64,000 bases of DNA, from the NCBI GenBank assembly GCA_030280995.1, contig JASXTE010000004.1, positions 17,127,185-17,191,184 of the forward strand, read 5' to 3'. Each line of letters begins with the position of its first letter. Positions within the stretch are counted from its first letter, which is position 1. The stretch comes from Hemileia vastatrix (taxonomy: Eukaryota > Basidiomycota > Pucciniomycetes > Pucciniales > Zaghouaniaceae). Positions 33,793-46,480 of the stretch are shown here, one piece after another. Made by a program: the position numbers and the translations under genes. The notes beneath the pieces were generated by a model. That model did not search any database. It worked only from the letters and a program-made list of their open reading frames with translations, and was not told the origin of the DNA.

Positions 33793-34912
33793 ATGAACCC
33801 TAGTATCTCTTACTTTCCTCATGGAAACCTGCCCACAAACACACAAACACTTAATAGAATTTTTAATGAGACTTTACCTCCATTCAATTCTCACTTTTGT
33901 AGATCTATACACAATTTTTGTCGTTCACTTTTGGATATGTCACCAGAATCAAATGGATGGAAACAAAACCCTACTGAAGAGCAATTAGACAGATTTTCAT
34001 CATTCAACATGAATTCTTGCAACATCTCCTTTGAAATACCTCATCCAGAATCAAGTTCGGCGGTTTCGGAAAAGTTTCAACCAATTTTCCGTGAATCTTT
34101 TATTGACCACCTTCGCATGTGCAGTTTCCCAGGGTCAACTTTTGCTTTGAACCTAGATTGGTTTGACAAATGGAACCAGGTCTTGGAAAATATTCTCATT
34201 AAACACTGGGAAAATGCCTTAAAAACCAATTATTTGATTGCATATCCAATTGACTCAACTCTAATTAGCTTCTCAAATCAAATGGGAGCTCTTCACCGTT
34301 GGTTTTTAGGTCATCCTGATAAATTAAGACTTGGGAAGGATTCTCATAGCTCTCAAAAAATAATCAAAGTGAGAAAGCATAAATATAGAATAAAAAAAAA
34401 GTATGAAAATCCCCTTTTTTTCAACCGTTTTTATTTATGACCTTTATTTCAAATAACAAAGATTCTTAGAATTCAGTTAACCGAACTAAACTTCTTAAAC
34501 AACTTCCACATTGCAAAACTTATCACAACCTTTTCACAAACATCAAGTGTTTTTCAGACACAGAAATTGATAATAATGGATCGTTGAAACGTATCTTAAT
34601 GCAATGGAGGTCTGAAGATTTTTCTAAAGTTGCACAATATCTTGACCAACAACACTTTGATATTCAAGATACTTCAACCTACTCTGGAAGTGTGCTAAAG
34701 GACTTGGCCTTGTACAAAAGAATCAGTTTGGGTTCAACATTATCCCCTAACCTTAATCCTTCTCATGTCCCCCGGGGTTTGCCAAATGACTGTTATTCTC
34801 CCTTATATCTTGCATCTCTAAATCCTCACTAACTCAGACTTTTAAATCCTCAAAATCCCATAAATTTACCTGCTCTCATTGAAATTCTTTCTTCCTCTAA
34901 TGTGAGTGATTG
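33793..34912 (+). pseudogene. Gene B, composite element copy 1 (unknown function)
   Basis: The ATG at 33793 starts MNPSISYFPHGNLPTN. The first 190 residues are colinear with copy 3 (57446 minus strand): LNRIFNETLPPFNSHFCRSI, FPGSTFALNLDWFDKWNQVL, IKHWENAL and FANQMG-like FSNQMGALHRWFLG. A frame change near 34440 leads to DNNGSLKRILMQWRSEDF, which copy 3 also has (GSISKVLLSWRSDEF). The C-terminus, VPRGLPNDCYSPLYLASL, resembles that of gene C; a TAA at 34830 interrupts it, and the same frame continues to a TGA at 34910. No catalytic motif is visible. It resembles hypothetical proteins I associate with rust transposons, from memory and uncertain. Confidence 0.6.
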
Positions 34913-35084
34913 ACAAACTCCCTTAATAATAGGTTTGCACACTCATACTCCTCATTTCCACTGTTTGGGACACTTAGCCTTGAAAACAAAAACATAATTT
35001 TAATGATTAATATTATCATTAAAATTTATAGAAATGAAATTTGGCTTACATTGTTAGCTCCATTTTTTTTCTTTGAATCTTATA

Positions 35085-37323
35085 CATGCTGAATTCTATA
35101 CTTCCTTTTACAAAATAATTCAAAACATTTACTTCATTTTGCTGCCCCATTCTATACAGCCAATCAACAGCCTGCTGCTCAACTGCTGGATTCCAATTTG
35201 GCTCCTGTTTCAACATTGGACATATAAAAAATTTAATATTTTTGTTCTTAATATGAAATAAAAGACATTGAGCTCACCATTATATATACATTTTGAGCAC
35301 ACCTGAGATCTATACCCACTCCTGCAGCCTGAACCGTTCCAACCAAAACTTGGCAGTTTTTATTAAAATGGAATTCATGCATATTTTTGTCTCGCTTTGC
35401 CTGCTTAGTTCACCCATAAGCTGGGTATACCTAATATTGTGGTCATCTAAAGCCATTTTTATTCTATTTTGAAATATTAGAAAATTTTTTTTAATAAGCC
35501 AACACAAATTGTAAAACAAATCATTATAGAATCACTTACATCTGCAAAAAGTCTGCAAAGTTGGAGAATATAACAGCTTTTGGAAAATTTATACCCCTTT
35601 CACCAGAAAAAAGTTTTTTAAGTGGCCTATAAGATGACAAATCTTTGCAGAATGCTGCCAGGTGAAATCAAAAGCTGGAGTTTCATCCAGATTTTTGTAG
35701 ATTGGATGGTTGCAAAATTTTCTTAAAATCATCAGCTCTCTTAGAAACTCAGATGAGTCCCAAGGGATGTCAGTGCTTCTTGAGGGCCCATATTGCTCAG
35801 TGAATCCATCTTGAAGCACATCAAGTTTAGACCTCCATGGATCTGCTAATTGAACCAATATCCCCCTTTGAAACTTTTTTGGAAGAGACAAAATTGCATC
35901 CTTTGTTCTACGTAGGCTTATGACTTTCATTAAGTGATTGATTGATTTAATAGAATTAGCCTTTCCTTTTTGCAAACCTGGAAAAAGGAAATTCTTCCAT
36001 AACCAGTCTTCTTGCCACTTTTCGATTCTAAGAAAAAATATGAGACTTTGAAGGTCCGTGGGCCTGTTCTGAAGTGGAGTTCCAGTCAAGCATAGTCAGT
36101 GTTGGGATTCCAAGTCAAATAATGTTTGAGCCCTCTGCAAGTAAGGATTTTTAATGTAACTAAAAGAATATTTATAAAAATTGATTATAAAAATTAAGTT
36201 TTAAGTTTTAGATATAGAAATGTGCACTAACTGAGCTTCATCTAAAACAACTCTATACCAAAAGAGCTTTTGATTCACTGGTATCTTTTTTTTGGCTTTG
36301 ATTTTTTGACATCGTTAGGCTAGCTGTTGCATAGGTTGTTAAGACAATAGCAGTTTCCTGTATCTCATTGATGTTAGTATTCTGACAATCCTTCCCATTA
36401 AGAACCTTGAAAGGAAGCACATTATCTTCAAAGTGCACACTTATTTCATTGATCCAATTTGATAGTGTTGCCAGAGGGAATATAATCAGTGTGGCTGAAC
36501 TCTGATTAATACCTTCTTGATTTTCCGATACCTGGAATTGTCTTGCTTCATTTTGAGTTGCACTTATAAGAGAAAGAGTTGAAATTGTCTTTCCCAAACC
36601 CATATCATCAGCAAGTATTGACTTGTTTTCTTCAGGGGTTAATTGATTGTTAGGAAACTGATATTTATAGTTATCGAATCCAGTTCTAAGCCAATGATTG
36701 TCCTGGTGCCTCCACATGATATCCAACTTTTCCTTTAACATTTGTTCATTGTCAATCATTAGATTTATTGCTTGAAGTTGATGTGTTTTGAGAACTGTTT
36801 TGATTCCTTCGATAAGTTGATCAGCTTTCCAATCTTGAGTACTCTGAGATATTTGGAAAGAGCCTTCAAAAATTACATGCAGGATATTAAAAAAGATAGT
36901 GGAGTCTTAGTTCAAGATCGGATATATATCAATTTGAGCAGAGGAAAATGCTTCTTTAGCAAGACTGATTAGTGTACTTGAAGAAAAGAGGCATCCCCAA
37001 AGTTGGTACTGATTACCAAAAACTGGAGCCAAGTAAGCATGAAAATAGAAAGGCTCCATAGGATTCAAGGCACTTCTTTGGTATAAACGGTGAGATCCAG
37101 ACCCAATTTCACCCAATAGTGGTCCAATGTGCTGACTCTGCACTTGAGAAAGATTTACGACAAGGGTTGGTTTTCTTTCTTCAAATAGTCCAAAAATATG
37201 AACATTCAAGTGGCCTCGCTGTAAAATGGTGGGGGTTGGTGAGTATTGAAATCTTGAAATTACATTCATATAAATTTGATTGATCTTTATTGAGAACTTT
37301 CCAACACATCTGAGACTTGACAT
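35085..37323 (-). pseudogene. SNF2-type ATPase, composite element copy 1
   Basis: SNF2 ATPases move or remodel nucleosomes or other DNA-bound proteins. The ATG at 37323 (MSSLRCVGKF) matches copy 3. The N-terminal domain (QSQHIGPLLGEIGSGSHRL) is not identified. A TAA near 36907 is followed by KTHQLQAINLMIDN, then Walker A DDMGLGKT at 36586-36609, VLTTY, and the Walker B box LDEAQ at 36231-36249. After an intron comes LTGTPLQNRPTDLQSL (motif III, near 36050-36090) and ISLRRTKDAIL. The second helicase lobe is AAGVGIDLRCAQNVYIM (near 35290-35330) and WNPAVEQQAVDWLYRMGQ (motif VI, near 35140-35215). The lobe order and the TGTPLQN, RRTKD and GVGIDL motifs resemble the HLTF/Rad5-Rad16 group. Stops and shifted frames show decay. 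It is the gene nearest the element terminus. Confidence 0.78.
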
Positions 37324-38178
37324 ATTAAGTAAGAATAGTATCTGAAGATAGTGGTTGTTAAAAGATGAATTGAAGCAAAAAATGAATAATCAGTTTTGAA
37401 TAAAACAACAAAATAACTTTTTAGCATATGCTATACTAAGCTCATGATTCTTTCACATGTATTATTATTATCTTTTTAAAAAATATTGGAAGTAAATCAA
37501 TGATAACTGAAATGAATAATATGGTTTAAAAATAAATCTTGAGCCTAAAGAGTAAATTTTGGTTTGTGGAGGAAGAAAAATTTTCTCAATAAAAATGTGA
37601 TTTATTCTTACATTATAATCACAAAATAGAATAATTTCACACTTATTACACTTATTTATGTTTCTGTCTAATAGTAAAATGCTTTAGATGTCAGTTCAAA
37701 ATCCTAATTGAAACTACTACCTAGAACGATGTCTTATTACTAACATACTTTTTGTAAGTCTTTGGACAGACACTTATGGTAATCTCAATAATATTAAAAT
37801 TGATTTGAATTGTATGTTTTATCAAATATCTATGTAGTCTAGTGTAATAATTGAGATACTACAGTTTAACCTTCTGTTACCAACTTGGAAAGAAAATATA
37901 TGTAGATATTCTTAGAACGAATATCAAATTTTGCTTTCCACAAGATGGGAAAGTGAATATTATGATATTTTAAGTGATATGTTCAAGCTTTTCTCAATCT
38001 GTTCTCAGCTCAAAATCAAAGTAATCAACAAGCTCCAAGAAACCTGTGATTGAGTTCGGTTGAACCTAGGTCTAACTGATTACCAAATCTTTGTCCAATT
38101 AATTTAAATCTGGTTTCACAATGAACTCCCAACAGCCTTCCAACAGCTTTTCAACCACTTCCCAAAATTTTCAAATGA
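37324..38178. other. Subterminal region of copy 1
   Basis: AT-rich, no gene. It spans the 0.9 kb between the SNF2 start and the terminal inverted repeat, the same distance as at the left end of copy 3. Confidence 0.5.
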
Positions 38179-38218
38179 GGGGTATTACTAGCAATACCCC
38201 CCCAAATTTTCTGTAGTG
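38179..38218 (-). repeat. CACTA-type terminal inverted repeat, right end of copy 1
   Basis: Read inward from 38218 it is CACTACAGAAAATTTGGGGG, two more G, then the palindrome TATTGCTAGTAATA flanked by G and C runs. The layout (CACYAC start, AT stretch, G run, palindrome centred on CTAG) matches the terminus at 53021 and both ends of the MITE at 42749. ATT follows at 38219-38221 as a candidate target duplicate. The partner left end was not found. Confidence 0.75.
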
Positions 38219-38287
38219 ATTGTGGCAAAATTTGGTTAGAAAGTTATTATGCTTACTAGATCAGTAGTTTATTGTAGATCATATGCA

Positions 38288-38958
38288 TGTAGGGTATTGT
38301 TGGAAAGGTCTGGAGCAAGAGAATCATATGGGGGGGAGGTAATCTTAGTCTTCTACATGTTTTTTGTCTTTTAGTTTTGATAACAAGGGTCTTTTTTGAT
38401 AATTAACAATATTTAACATATAACAACAATTATAATAAAAAAATATCAACATATAGGGTACCATTGGATAGCTCTCATCCTGGGTCACTCAAATTTATTT
38501 CTTTTCTTATAAAATTTATAAAATAAAAATATAATAAAGAACACTCTTTAATTTTGGTGGGAAACTGGGGAAATCTGGGGCAGACCTTTAATGAGGCACC
38601 TTTGAAGAGATCATCCCAAGGGTAGTTTCTGGGGTACTTTACTGTACTTTTCAGTCTCTGGGGCAAGTGTTGCGGCTTGTTCTAAGTATTTTCTGTGACT
38701 TGTATCAGTGTAATCTGGTATAAGGTATTTGTTTTGGGGGTGTAATCATTTATTGAACTTATTTTTTTCTATATTATAGGTTTCCAACACTTTCAAAGTC
38801 TTTCTCTCAGATTTTCAACTTATCCAACTCTTCAAGCAGATCTTCAAGGTTAGTTAATCAAATCTTACATTTACTTAGAGGGACAGGGATTACTTTTTGT
38901 TTTTCCAAATCTCTTGGATTCTGCCTGCAGCATGGTGACTGTAGGAGTCTACTCTACA
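38288..38958 (+). repeat. Probable solo LTR of a third Ty3-like family
   Basis: The end resembles E2 LTR ends (AGAGGGACAGGG, then CTACTCTACA), and GTACCATTGGATAGCTC near 38458 has a counterpart in the E2 LTR. A start at 38288 (TGTAGGGTA) would pair with the end (TACTCTACA) as terminal inverted repeats. No target duplication is visible, so the start is uncertain. Confidence 0.45.
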
Positions 38959-40380
38959 CCGTGTAAAACAAGCCGAGGCTTTGGTTCCTCGAATTATACA
39001 TTGTGAAACCCTATAAAAATAAGCTGTAAAAACAATATGTAAGTTTTAATTAAAAGCATGTGATAATGTTTTTTCTTCATTTGTACAATATATTGCTGTG
39101 TAAAAACATGTTGCATATACGCCTTATGCAAGTCACTTCATGCCTTGCAACTGGCTTCAGTAATTTGCGTGTTTCTATATGCATAACTGTAAGCAAATTT
39201 TCATCCAAGTGCCAAATTTTCTACTTCTCTCCTTCCACTTACAAGAGACAGGTTATTAAAATAATTAGCTTTCCATCTGTTTCACTTAAGAGTTTTTTAT
39301 TTTTGTTTGACTCTTATACTTGTTTCTTAAGTAAAAATATTAATTTCACTTTTAATATATATTCAACTTTTAGGGAATCCATTTTTCTCAATCATTAGGT
39401 TTGCCACCAAAGTAACTTATTTACAGATTACTAAATTGGATTTTTGGTCTTTTAGTCTCCTGTTAAATCTCTTTAAAAAATAAAAAAGTAGAACTGATGA
39501 TTGTTTTTAACTCTTGGCAGCTTGATCTCTAACTTGTCATAGTATAATCAAAAAGCTAATTTTTGGTTAGCATCCAAATTTTATACTGGTTTGTCTTTCT
39601 CTTTTCATTTTTTTCATTCAATAAAAATAATACTTATTTTTCTACAATAATCTATTCCTAAAAATTTAAATCAACAGATTAGTTTTCCATTTATTGATCA
39701 ATCAACTTCTACCCAAGGATTTTTTTTAAAAAATTTCACGTAAGAATATCTTTTTTCACTATATCATTTTTAAAGTTTTTATTATTCTCAATCATTATAT
39801 ATTTAATAATAAAATAAAATAAAATATCATAGTATCCACATGTGTATGGGATCAATTTTTTTCTACATATCAATAATTTATTGTATTGGCCTCCTGTAAT
39901 TCTATTAATGGTAGAGGTATAGTTGATTCTTGTTTAAGGAAACTATACCTTTCAACATTATAAATTATGGATATCTGGCAGTTTGATATATTATTGATAT
40001 ATGGAGAAAAATTAAATAAAGAATCAACACATACTTATGTATTATTGCTGTATTTATTGTAATAATTGGGTTTTGGATTTAAGCTTCACATTTAATTGTT
40101 TATGTTTAGGGTATAGTTGAATCTTGTGTGCCCAAAGCATATGGCAGAATACTATACTTGTAAGCAATTAAATGAAGCTTTAATACCAAATAATTGATTA
40201 ATATTTTAAATGCAGCTAATACTCATGTTTTCTACATGCACATTAGATATGTTTTTTTATTTATTATTAAGAATATATATTGATTATTTTTGGAGGTGTT
40301 AATTTTAACATTTGCATTTTTTTTCACTTTCTTTTATTTATTTTTGAATTAAATTAATTTCTTATCCACTACACTACAAG
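38959..40380. other. Upstream region of TET/JBP-like copy 2
   Basis: AT-rich with no gene. Two inverted repeats with a shared arm are present: GGTATAGTT/AACTATACC at about 39915-39952 and GTATAGT/ACTATAC at about 40111-40157. No CACTA-type terminus was recognised, although CACTACACTAC occurs at 40368 just before the gene. Confidence 0.45.
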
Positions 40381-41402
40381 ATGCAGGCTTCACAAAGTTT
40401 GTTTATAAAGAAAAATTACCGCTGAAGAAAAAAATCAAACAACAAGTGTGCAAAAATCATCATGAATGCATTACTTATTGTTGAAAATTATGGTATCAAG
40501 ACAGATGGAAAGAGGGCAAAATATTTTTCTAGGAGTTTTGTAAAAAATTTAGTTAATCCAGAACGGTATTTTACTTCGAATTTTAGCTGTTATATTTTCC
40601 ATCCAATCCGCACCTCAATTCCAAGTGTCATAGTGAAAACATTTTCTATTGGAGATATCATTCGATTAAACATGCTTGAAGCAACAATTCAGCGCATCAA
40701 AGACTTTTTGTATTGTGAACATGGAGTTTTACCAAATAAAGCTCATAAAAATGGTGGTGGATTTGGTAATATGTTTGTTGGTGGTAGGTGTTTAGATAGG
40801 AAAAAGTCTCTATTAATTTGTAAGTATTATATAGTTTTATTTATGAATAGTTTTAATCTATTATTATTTAAATTACTTTTATAGGTAAATATGCTTATAA
40901 GCCCTTAGATTTGGCAGAGTATGATTGTTGAATGAAGCGAATAGATTTATTCTTTAAATTTTTTTATCAAAATATATCTAATGTGAAGTATCAAGAAGCA
41001 GTAAAGCTCTGTCAAAAGCTCAGGATTCCTGGGTTTGGAGAAAATTTTGATGATCAAGAAATTGAACCATTTTCTGGCAATGTTACTTGGACAACAGGCT
41101 CAAATGGAAACAGGTTTTCGAATAGTCCTCACTGTGACTCATACTGTAGCAAGTATACATTTGGACTTTACATGCCTAAAGACACTGAGAAAAATTCTCT
41201 TCATCAATCTTATGACTCAAATCAATGACGTCAAAAAGGTAGAGAGCTTCATTTTCCTGAAATAGCTTGCAAAGTAGACATGGAGGCCACTAATGGCATC
41301 ACAGCAATTCTATGGCCCACAAACCTTCTTAATCATTTCACTTCACAATGTTATGAAATTGGTGGATTCACTCGCCTTGGCTCTATGAAAAGACTGATTT
41401 AA
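40381..41402 (+). pseudogene. TET/JBP-like 2OG-Fe(II) dioxygenase relic, composite element copy 2
   Basis: Colinear with 6865-8071. The ATG at 40381 starts MQASQSLFIKKNYR, followed at once by a TGA. The N-terminal exon (LNMLEATIQRIKDFLYCEHG, LDRKKSLLI) ends at an intron beginning GTAAGT near 40822, matching copy 1. The core has FSNSPHCDSYCSKYTFGLYM (His 41130-41132, Asp 41136-41138), RELHFPEIA, WPTNLLNHFTSQ (distal His 41334-41336) and FTRLGS (Arg 41373-41375), so all presumed iron and 2-oxoglutarate ligands are still visible. TGA stops at 40929 and 41226 interrupt it. The C-terminus is truncated directly after the Arg motif, where copy 1 continues for about 80 residues. The assignment rests on motifs and on the known link between TET/JBP genes and basidiomycete transposons. 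Confidence 0.75.
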
Positions 41403-42748
41403 CAAAAAAAAAAGTTAGTGAATTACTATATAATTAATGTTACTAAAGTTATTAAAAAATTAAATACAGAAAAAGATTCTGATATACATGTTAATAAAAA
41501 AAGGAAAAGACCATTAAGTAGTGATAGATAAAAATGTGATTTTATTGTACAGGTATAGTTTTAGTTTAGTGGTAGAATGATAAATTTGAACACACATCTA
41601 TAAAACCTTTTTATGAAACTGATGATTATGTATAATCTAGTGAAAAACTTAAAACAAAAAAAGTATGAAAAAAATGGATGTAAAATTGAAAAATCATATT
41701 ACAATAAAAAATTATCATTGCTATATGTAAAATAAAATAAAATATATTAATATATAAGAAACAAAATATAGCTTTGTAACTTGCTTAATTATTGCAAACC
41801 GAAACTAAAAATATAAAATATTTTTAGTTTCCATCCTAAAAGATCATATGCATCAATATAAATAGATCTGTACTATTAATATTTTTTTTAAAAATATTAA
41901 AAATTTGTTAATTTTTGAAATAAGTTTTTTCTTATTAATAACTAAAGTAAAAACATGTATTATTCTATTCTTATTTAAGTAAAAATAAAAAAAAATGGAC
42001 AATTAAATATTAATTTTTTCCTTTGATTCATTAATTATTCACTTTCATATCTAACTTGAATTAATTTAGTGGCATTATTCAATCTTAAATTAACTGAAAT
42101 TTGTACACTACTGTGACTTATGATTTTATTTTTTTTAATAAATTGAATATTTTTCATCGCATAATTATATTTTAGTAAAGCATATAACTTCAAAAATAGA
42201 AGTGAAATAATCAATAAAAGGAAATGAGATATCTTGATAATGAAGAATCTATCAATCAATTTAGATCTCCAATAAAAATTAATTTTAATTTTAAAATTTA
42301 CCTTGTAGAAGAGGAATATTTAATTAATATGATTTTAAATTTCCTTGTATATCTTGACTTAGCCTTCATCATCTATCTTTAATTAAGGTGCAGAATTCCA
42401 AAAGCTAAATTATATGATGATATTTCTATATATCTAATTGAACTTTTTTTTAAATTCATAAAACCAAGTATGTAAAATAGAAACTACTACATCATTTTTA
42501 AGTGAATTTTATTATATTATAATAAAATATTAATAATTATGATAGGGCTTTTACTTTTGTCAGAGAGTAGATCTCAATATATTTTAAGATAAATATAACA
42601 CAATCAAATTGAAATTTCTTTTAAAGTGTTTGAATATTTCTCCATTGAATTAATTTTAAGAGTTGTGGAAGAATATTTCTTTTTTCTTGGAGTTGAATGA
42701 ATCTTAAAAACCAAGGAAAATTTTGTAGATACATTTTCATTGAACTTA
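41403..42748. other. AT-rich spacer, copy 2
   Basis: No gene, repeat family or terminus recognised between the TET/JBP-like relic and the MITE. Confidence 0.5.
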
Positions 42749-43009
42749 CACTACGCAATATAGGGGGTGGACTTGCTAGCAAGTCCTCAACCTGAACTCA
42801 GATGGAACTCAGATGGAACTCAGACTGAACTCATACTGAACCCATACTGAACTCTACTTGAACACCCACCTAAAACTGTTCTTCTGAGTGGTTTTCATTC
42901 CTGATTGTATGGCTCCTTTATCAATAGCTCAATGTGTGTTCAATCTATGGTGAGTTTGGGTCCAAGGTTGCGGACTTGCTAGCAAGTCCGCCCCCCATAT
43001 TGTGTGGTG
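42749..43009. mobile_element. CACTA-type MITE
   Basis: A 261-bp non-autonomous element. The left end reads CACTACGCAATATAGGGGG; the right end, inverted, reads CACCACACAATATGGGGGGC. Both continue into the palindrome GGACTTGCTAGCAAGTCC. It is flanked by a 3-bp target duplication TTA (42746-42748 and 43010-43012). The interior has tandem GAACTCAGA-type units (about 42797-42855) that are also found just inside the terminus of copy 3 (53061-53130), so copy 3 or a close relative is the likely source of its transposase. Confidence 0.92.
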
Positions 43010-44114
43010 TTAATATATTAAGGTAGATGTAAGTAGAATTTGATTCATATGAAATTTTAGAAGAAAAATAACATTTCAATAACTTATTATTGACATTTAA
43101 GGATGGCCAAGAAGGATGGCAATATAAAAAGGGTTTGTTTTAATATTTATAGAAATAATATTTTTAAGTTCTTAATAAGGAGTACCCTAGTTGCTTTCTT
43201 TTATTTTTTTGCTTTCATAGAAAGAATTAAATATCTTTTTAACCAAATTATTGAACAAAATTTGATATCTATACATGAATCTGTAAGTGTAAAAAATAAT
43301 CAATATAAAATATGAATCAAAATACAGCAAGCTAAACTATAGATCATCAAAATTTAGAGTAAATATTGTTTTTCAAAATAATTGAAACTGATAAATAGAT
43401 ATTTTTTAAATTTAACTACTTTTTCAAAGACACTTTAATAGGATTTCATACCAATATGATGGCTTATCATTATTTAAATGTCTAGATATTATTTTATCAT
43501 GGTACATATATATATGTTACTATTATTAAATGAATTGAATATTATTTCCAGGAGTTTTTCATAGAGAATACTTAGTATAATTAAGATAATTATGCACCTA
43601 GAAATTATTGAAATTAGATTAAGAAAAGTCTACTTAAGAAAAAGCTTTGATGAATTGTGAGCAAAAATTCATTACACTTAATATTTTTAACACTTTAACA
43701 TGCTGAAAAGAATTGATAGAAAACTGTTTCAATTTTTTGTAATAAATATCTTAAAATTTGCGACAAATGCTAGGATGTATTGCCATCTTGAAGAAATATA
43801 TAGTGTTATGAGAAAAATGACTTATAATGTATTCTTAATTTTTTTTCAAATTTTTGATTCATCATTATTTTGAGTTATGATTATTGCAATAATATTTAAT
43901 GAATAGCAAAAAGGTGTAAGAAATTTATACGATAATATTTATTGATAGTTTAAGAATCTTTATTCAGATTCTGTAATAAATCACACATAAATAAATAATT
44001 TGAGTTACACAAAAAAATGTAGCAATAGGATAAAGTATATATTTACATGAAGTAGGATTATGTATTAATTACGTCAAAAATAAAGAAAAATGAAGAATTT
44101 GGCTTAATAAGATT
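43010..44114. other. AT-rich spacer, copy 2
   Basis: No credible gene. A 70-codon frame at 43103-43315 has no recognisable features and no counterpart in copy 1. Confidence 0.5.
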
Positions 44115-46480
44115 TCAATTATCAAGAAAATCAGCTGTCATTGATTTAGCAATATGGCTCATGGTGGGAGTATTAAAATTAAGTTGCATAGGCCCTGAAT
44201 TATCTATTAAGGGTTTGATAATATTAAAGATATAAAAATTAAGGCTTTTCCAGATTTTTTCACTACCCAGATTATTATTATCACAGTATATTCTAAGGAG
44301 GCCGAGTTGTGTTATGAATTCTAAACAGTCTGAAGCTGACACAAGCCGGTGGTCCTGTGAGAAAAGAAATAATCCACAAACACCATCAACCAAGTAAAAA
44401 GTAAATGATTGATATTTATGGTGTGAATATTCTTGATTCATCTTCTGAATAGAATCATTATGAGACTCATCAAATTGCTGCATATCTGTTGTTTTTTTTA
44501 TTCCTTGAACGTTGTCGTTTCTTGCTTTCAGCTTGAGTTATGTTTGTAGAAGCCTCTCTAGATTTTAAAATAATTATTGAATTCATGATGTCAATTATTA
44601 TGTTTCTGAATTGGCACAGGGGAGTTATTGAAAAATTTGCAGCAATTAACTGTGATTTTGAGCTGTCCAATGTATCAGGAACTTTGCTTTTCAGATGTGT
44701 AAGGCAGGCTAGAATATGTAGGGCACATTCAATAGGACAATCTGGATTGAAGTCGGATTCTTCAGAAGGAAGGGTAAACTCTTGAGAAGCAAGATAAAGA
44801 GATGATGCGACGAGAGATGCCCAAAAAGAACGCTGGTGAGCACTTGGGCTAACTAGTCTTGATAGCATGCGTATCATTGATGATTCAGGGTGATCAGTCT
44901 TCTTAAACGGAGAAAGATTAATTGAGTTTGGTTCTTCAGAGTTACAAAAATTTTCGAAATTTTTAAAGTTCAAATTATTGACCACCCAGATCTGTGAAGT
45001 GTCAACATTAAGAAAATAAAAAGCTAAAAAAATAACAAGACAATTAGTTATCATAAAATAAATTCTACAACTTCAAGTAAGTGATACATACAGAGTTCAT
45101 TAATTTTTGTAAGAATTTCATCATGAGCAGATTTGATCCATAGAAAATTGAATTTGTGCAAAAGTTAGTGTGGCTTTTCAAGAGAAGCAGAAAAACAGAT
45201 TTCAAATAACTGATCAATTTCTGGCCATGCCCTAAGTACCTTTTGACCATTGATTCTACCTTCAAAAAATTGATGAATTTCAGCTATTTGCTTCTGTAAT
45301 TTTAAGTTTCCAATCATTGTTGGAGTATAAGGAAGGGAGTTATTAGAAATTTTTATTGATGATGATAGAGACCATAGGATTTTGGGAATTTCAATTTTAG
45401 ATTTTGAAGATATGGAAACTATAAGCTGTTTCTTTGAACTTGAAGTATTTTTGTGTGGCTGGCTAGGTGGATCTATTTCTTCATTGGGTGTTTTCTCAAC
45501 CTCATCAACAGAAGTAGCTTCATCATCTTTTTGAGTTAGAGAAGCTTCATATTTTGAAACTTTATCTTCTTCTTCTTCTTCTACTTCTTCTTCATTAGAG
45601 CAAGATTCACTATTAGTTGACGTTTTTGAGTGATTGTCATTTTTAGAGCTGGATTAAAAGATAAGAAAAAGAAAAGAAATAATAAATAAGAAAGTAAACA
45701 ATTTGGAGATAGCTTTAAACACTAATATAAAATTGATTGCTATATTACTCATAAAAGAAATGACATACCCTATTGACACATTTTGGCTAGTTTTTTTAGA
45801 TTTTTGAGATGCTGAGTAAGAGGAATCCTTGGCAGGAGGAGTTTTAGTAGCACTGACAAAACTAGAGCCCCTAGAAATTCTCATTCTTTTTGAATGTCAA
45901 AGAATAGTCTTATCTCCCCCTTGAGATGTTGATGCATAGCCTTCAGCGTCAGGTATTTCATTATCATTATCATCTTTGATGATAATGACATCATCAGGAG
46001 GAATGATACCTTTTTCATAAGCTGAATTTGAATAAGTTTTAAGAAAAAGTGTCAATAATTTATCCTTGTGAGTTTAAATAATTTAATATAAAATAATTAC
46101 TTACATTTTTCTAGGTCATCAATGTATTCAAGCACATTGTTGTAGGCATTCGAAATATAAGATGGCAAAGGCTTCTCGCTAAGAGTTGACAGTAGTTCTT
46201 CAGTTTTTCCTTAAGCAAATTCAAGTATCTTGCCATATTGAGATTGGGTAATTTCAGTCCTTTCATTGGCAAGAGAAGGGGGGTTTGGAGACATGCCTAG
46301 AGGTGGTTGTTTCTTGAGTTTGAAGGATTCAAATCAAGGATGCTGATGAGATTTCTTCAAATAACTACTTGGTGCTAATATATCAAATATATTAATGGAA
46401 AATAAAAGTTATTCTAAGAAGATATAAGAGATAAAGCAATAGATCTTACATAAAGGAGGTGTCTGTTTATCACGAGGCAT
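44115..46480 (-). pseudogene. Gene A, composite element copy 2 (unknown function, multi-exon)
   Basis: Colinear with 8866-11291 and better preserved at the C-terminus. The ATG at 46480 opens MPRDKQTPPL, ending at GTAAGA. Then come MSPNPPSLANERTEITQSQY, IPPDDVIIIKDD (near 45960-46020), an acidic Glu/Ser-rich linker (about 45480-45650) and KKQLIVSISS. The strongest block is KKTDHPESSMIRMLSRLVSP, DCPIECALHILACLTHL and FRNIIIDIMNSIIILKSR (near 44570-44610), followed by the basic KKRQRSRNKK. The last part, SFTFYLVDGVCGLFLFSQDH, runs to 44115. No catalytic or nucleic-acid-binding domain is recognised. At least one in-frame stop (near 46207) interrupts it. Two linked copies argue that it is a true component of the element. 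Confidence 0.6.

Noticed and set aside
40368..40400. CACTACACTACAAG as the left terminus of copy 2
   Set aside because: It lacks the G run and CTAG palindrome seen at four other ends and directly abuts the coding start.
43103..43315. 70-codon frame as a gene
   Set aside because: No counterpart in copy 1, no recognisable features and AT-rich composition typical of chance frames.
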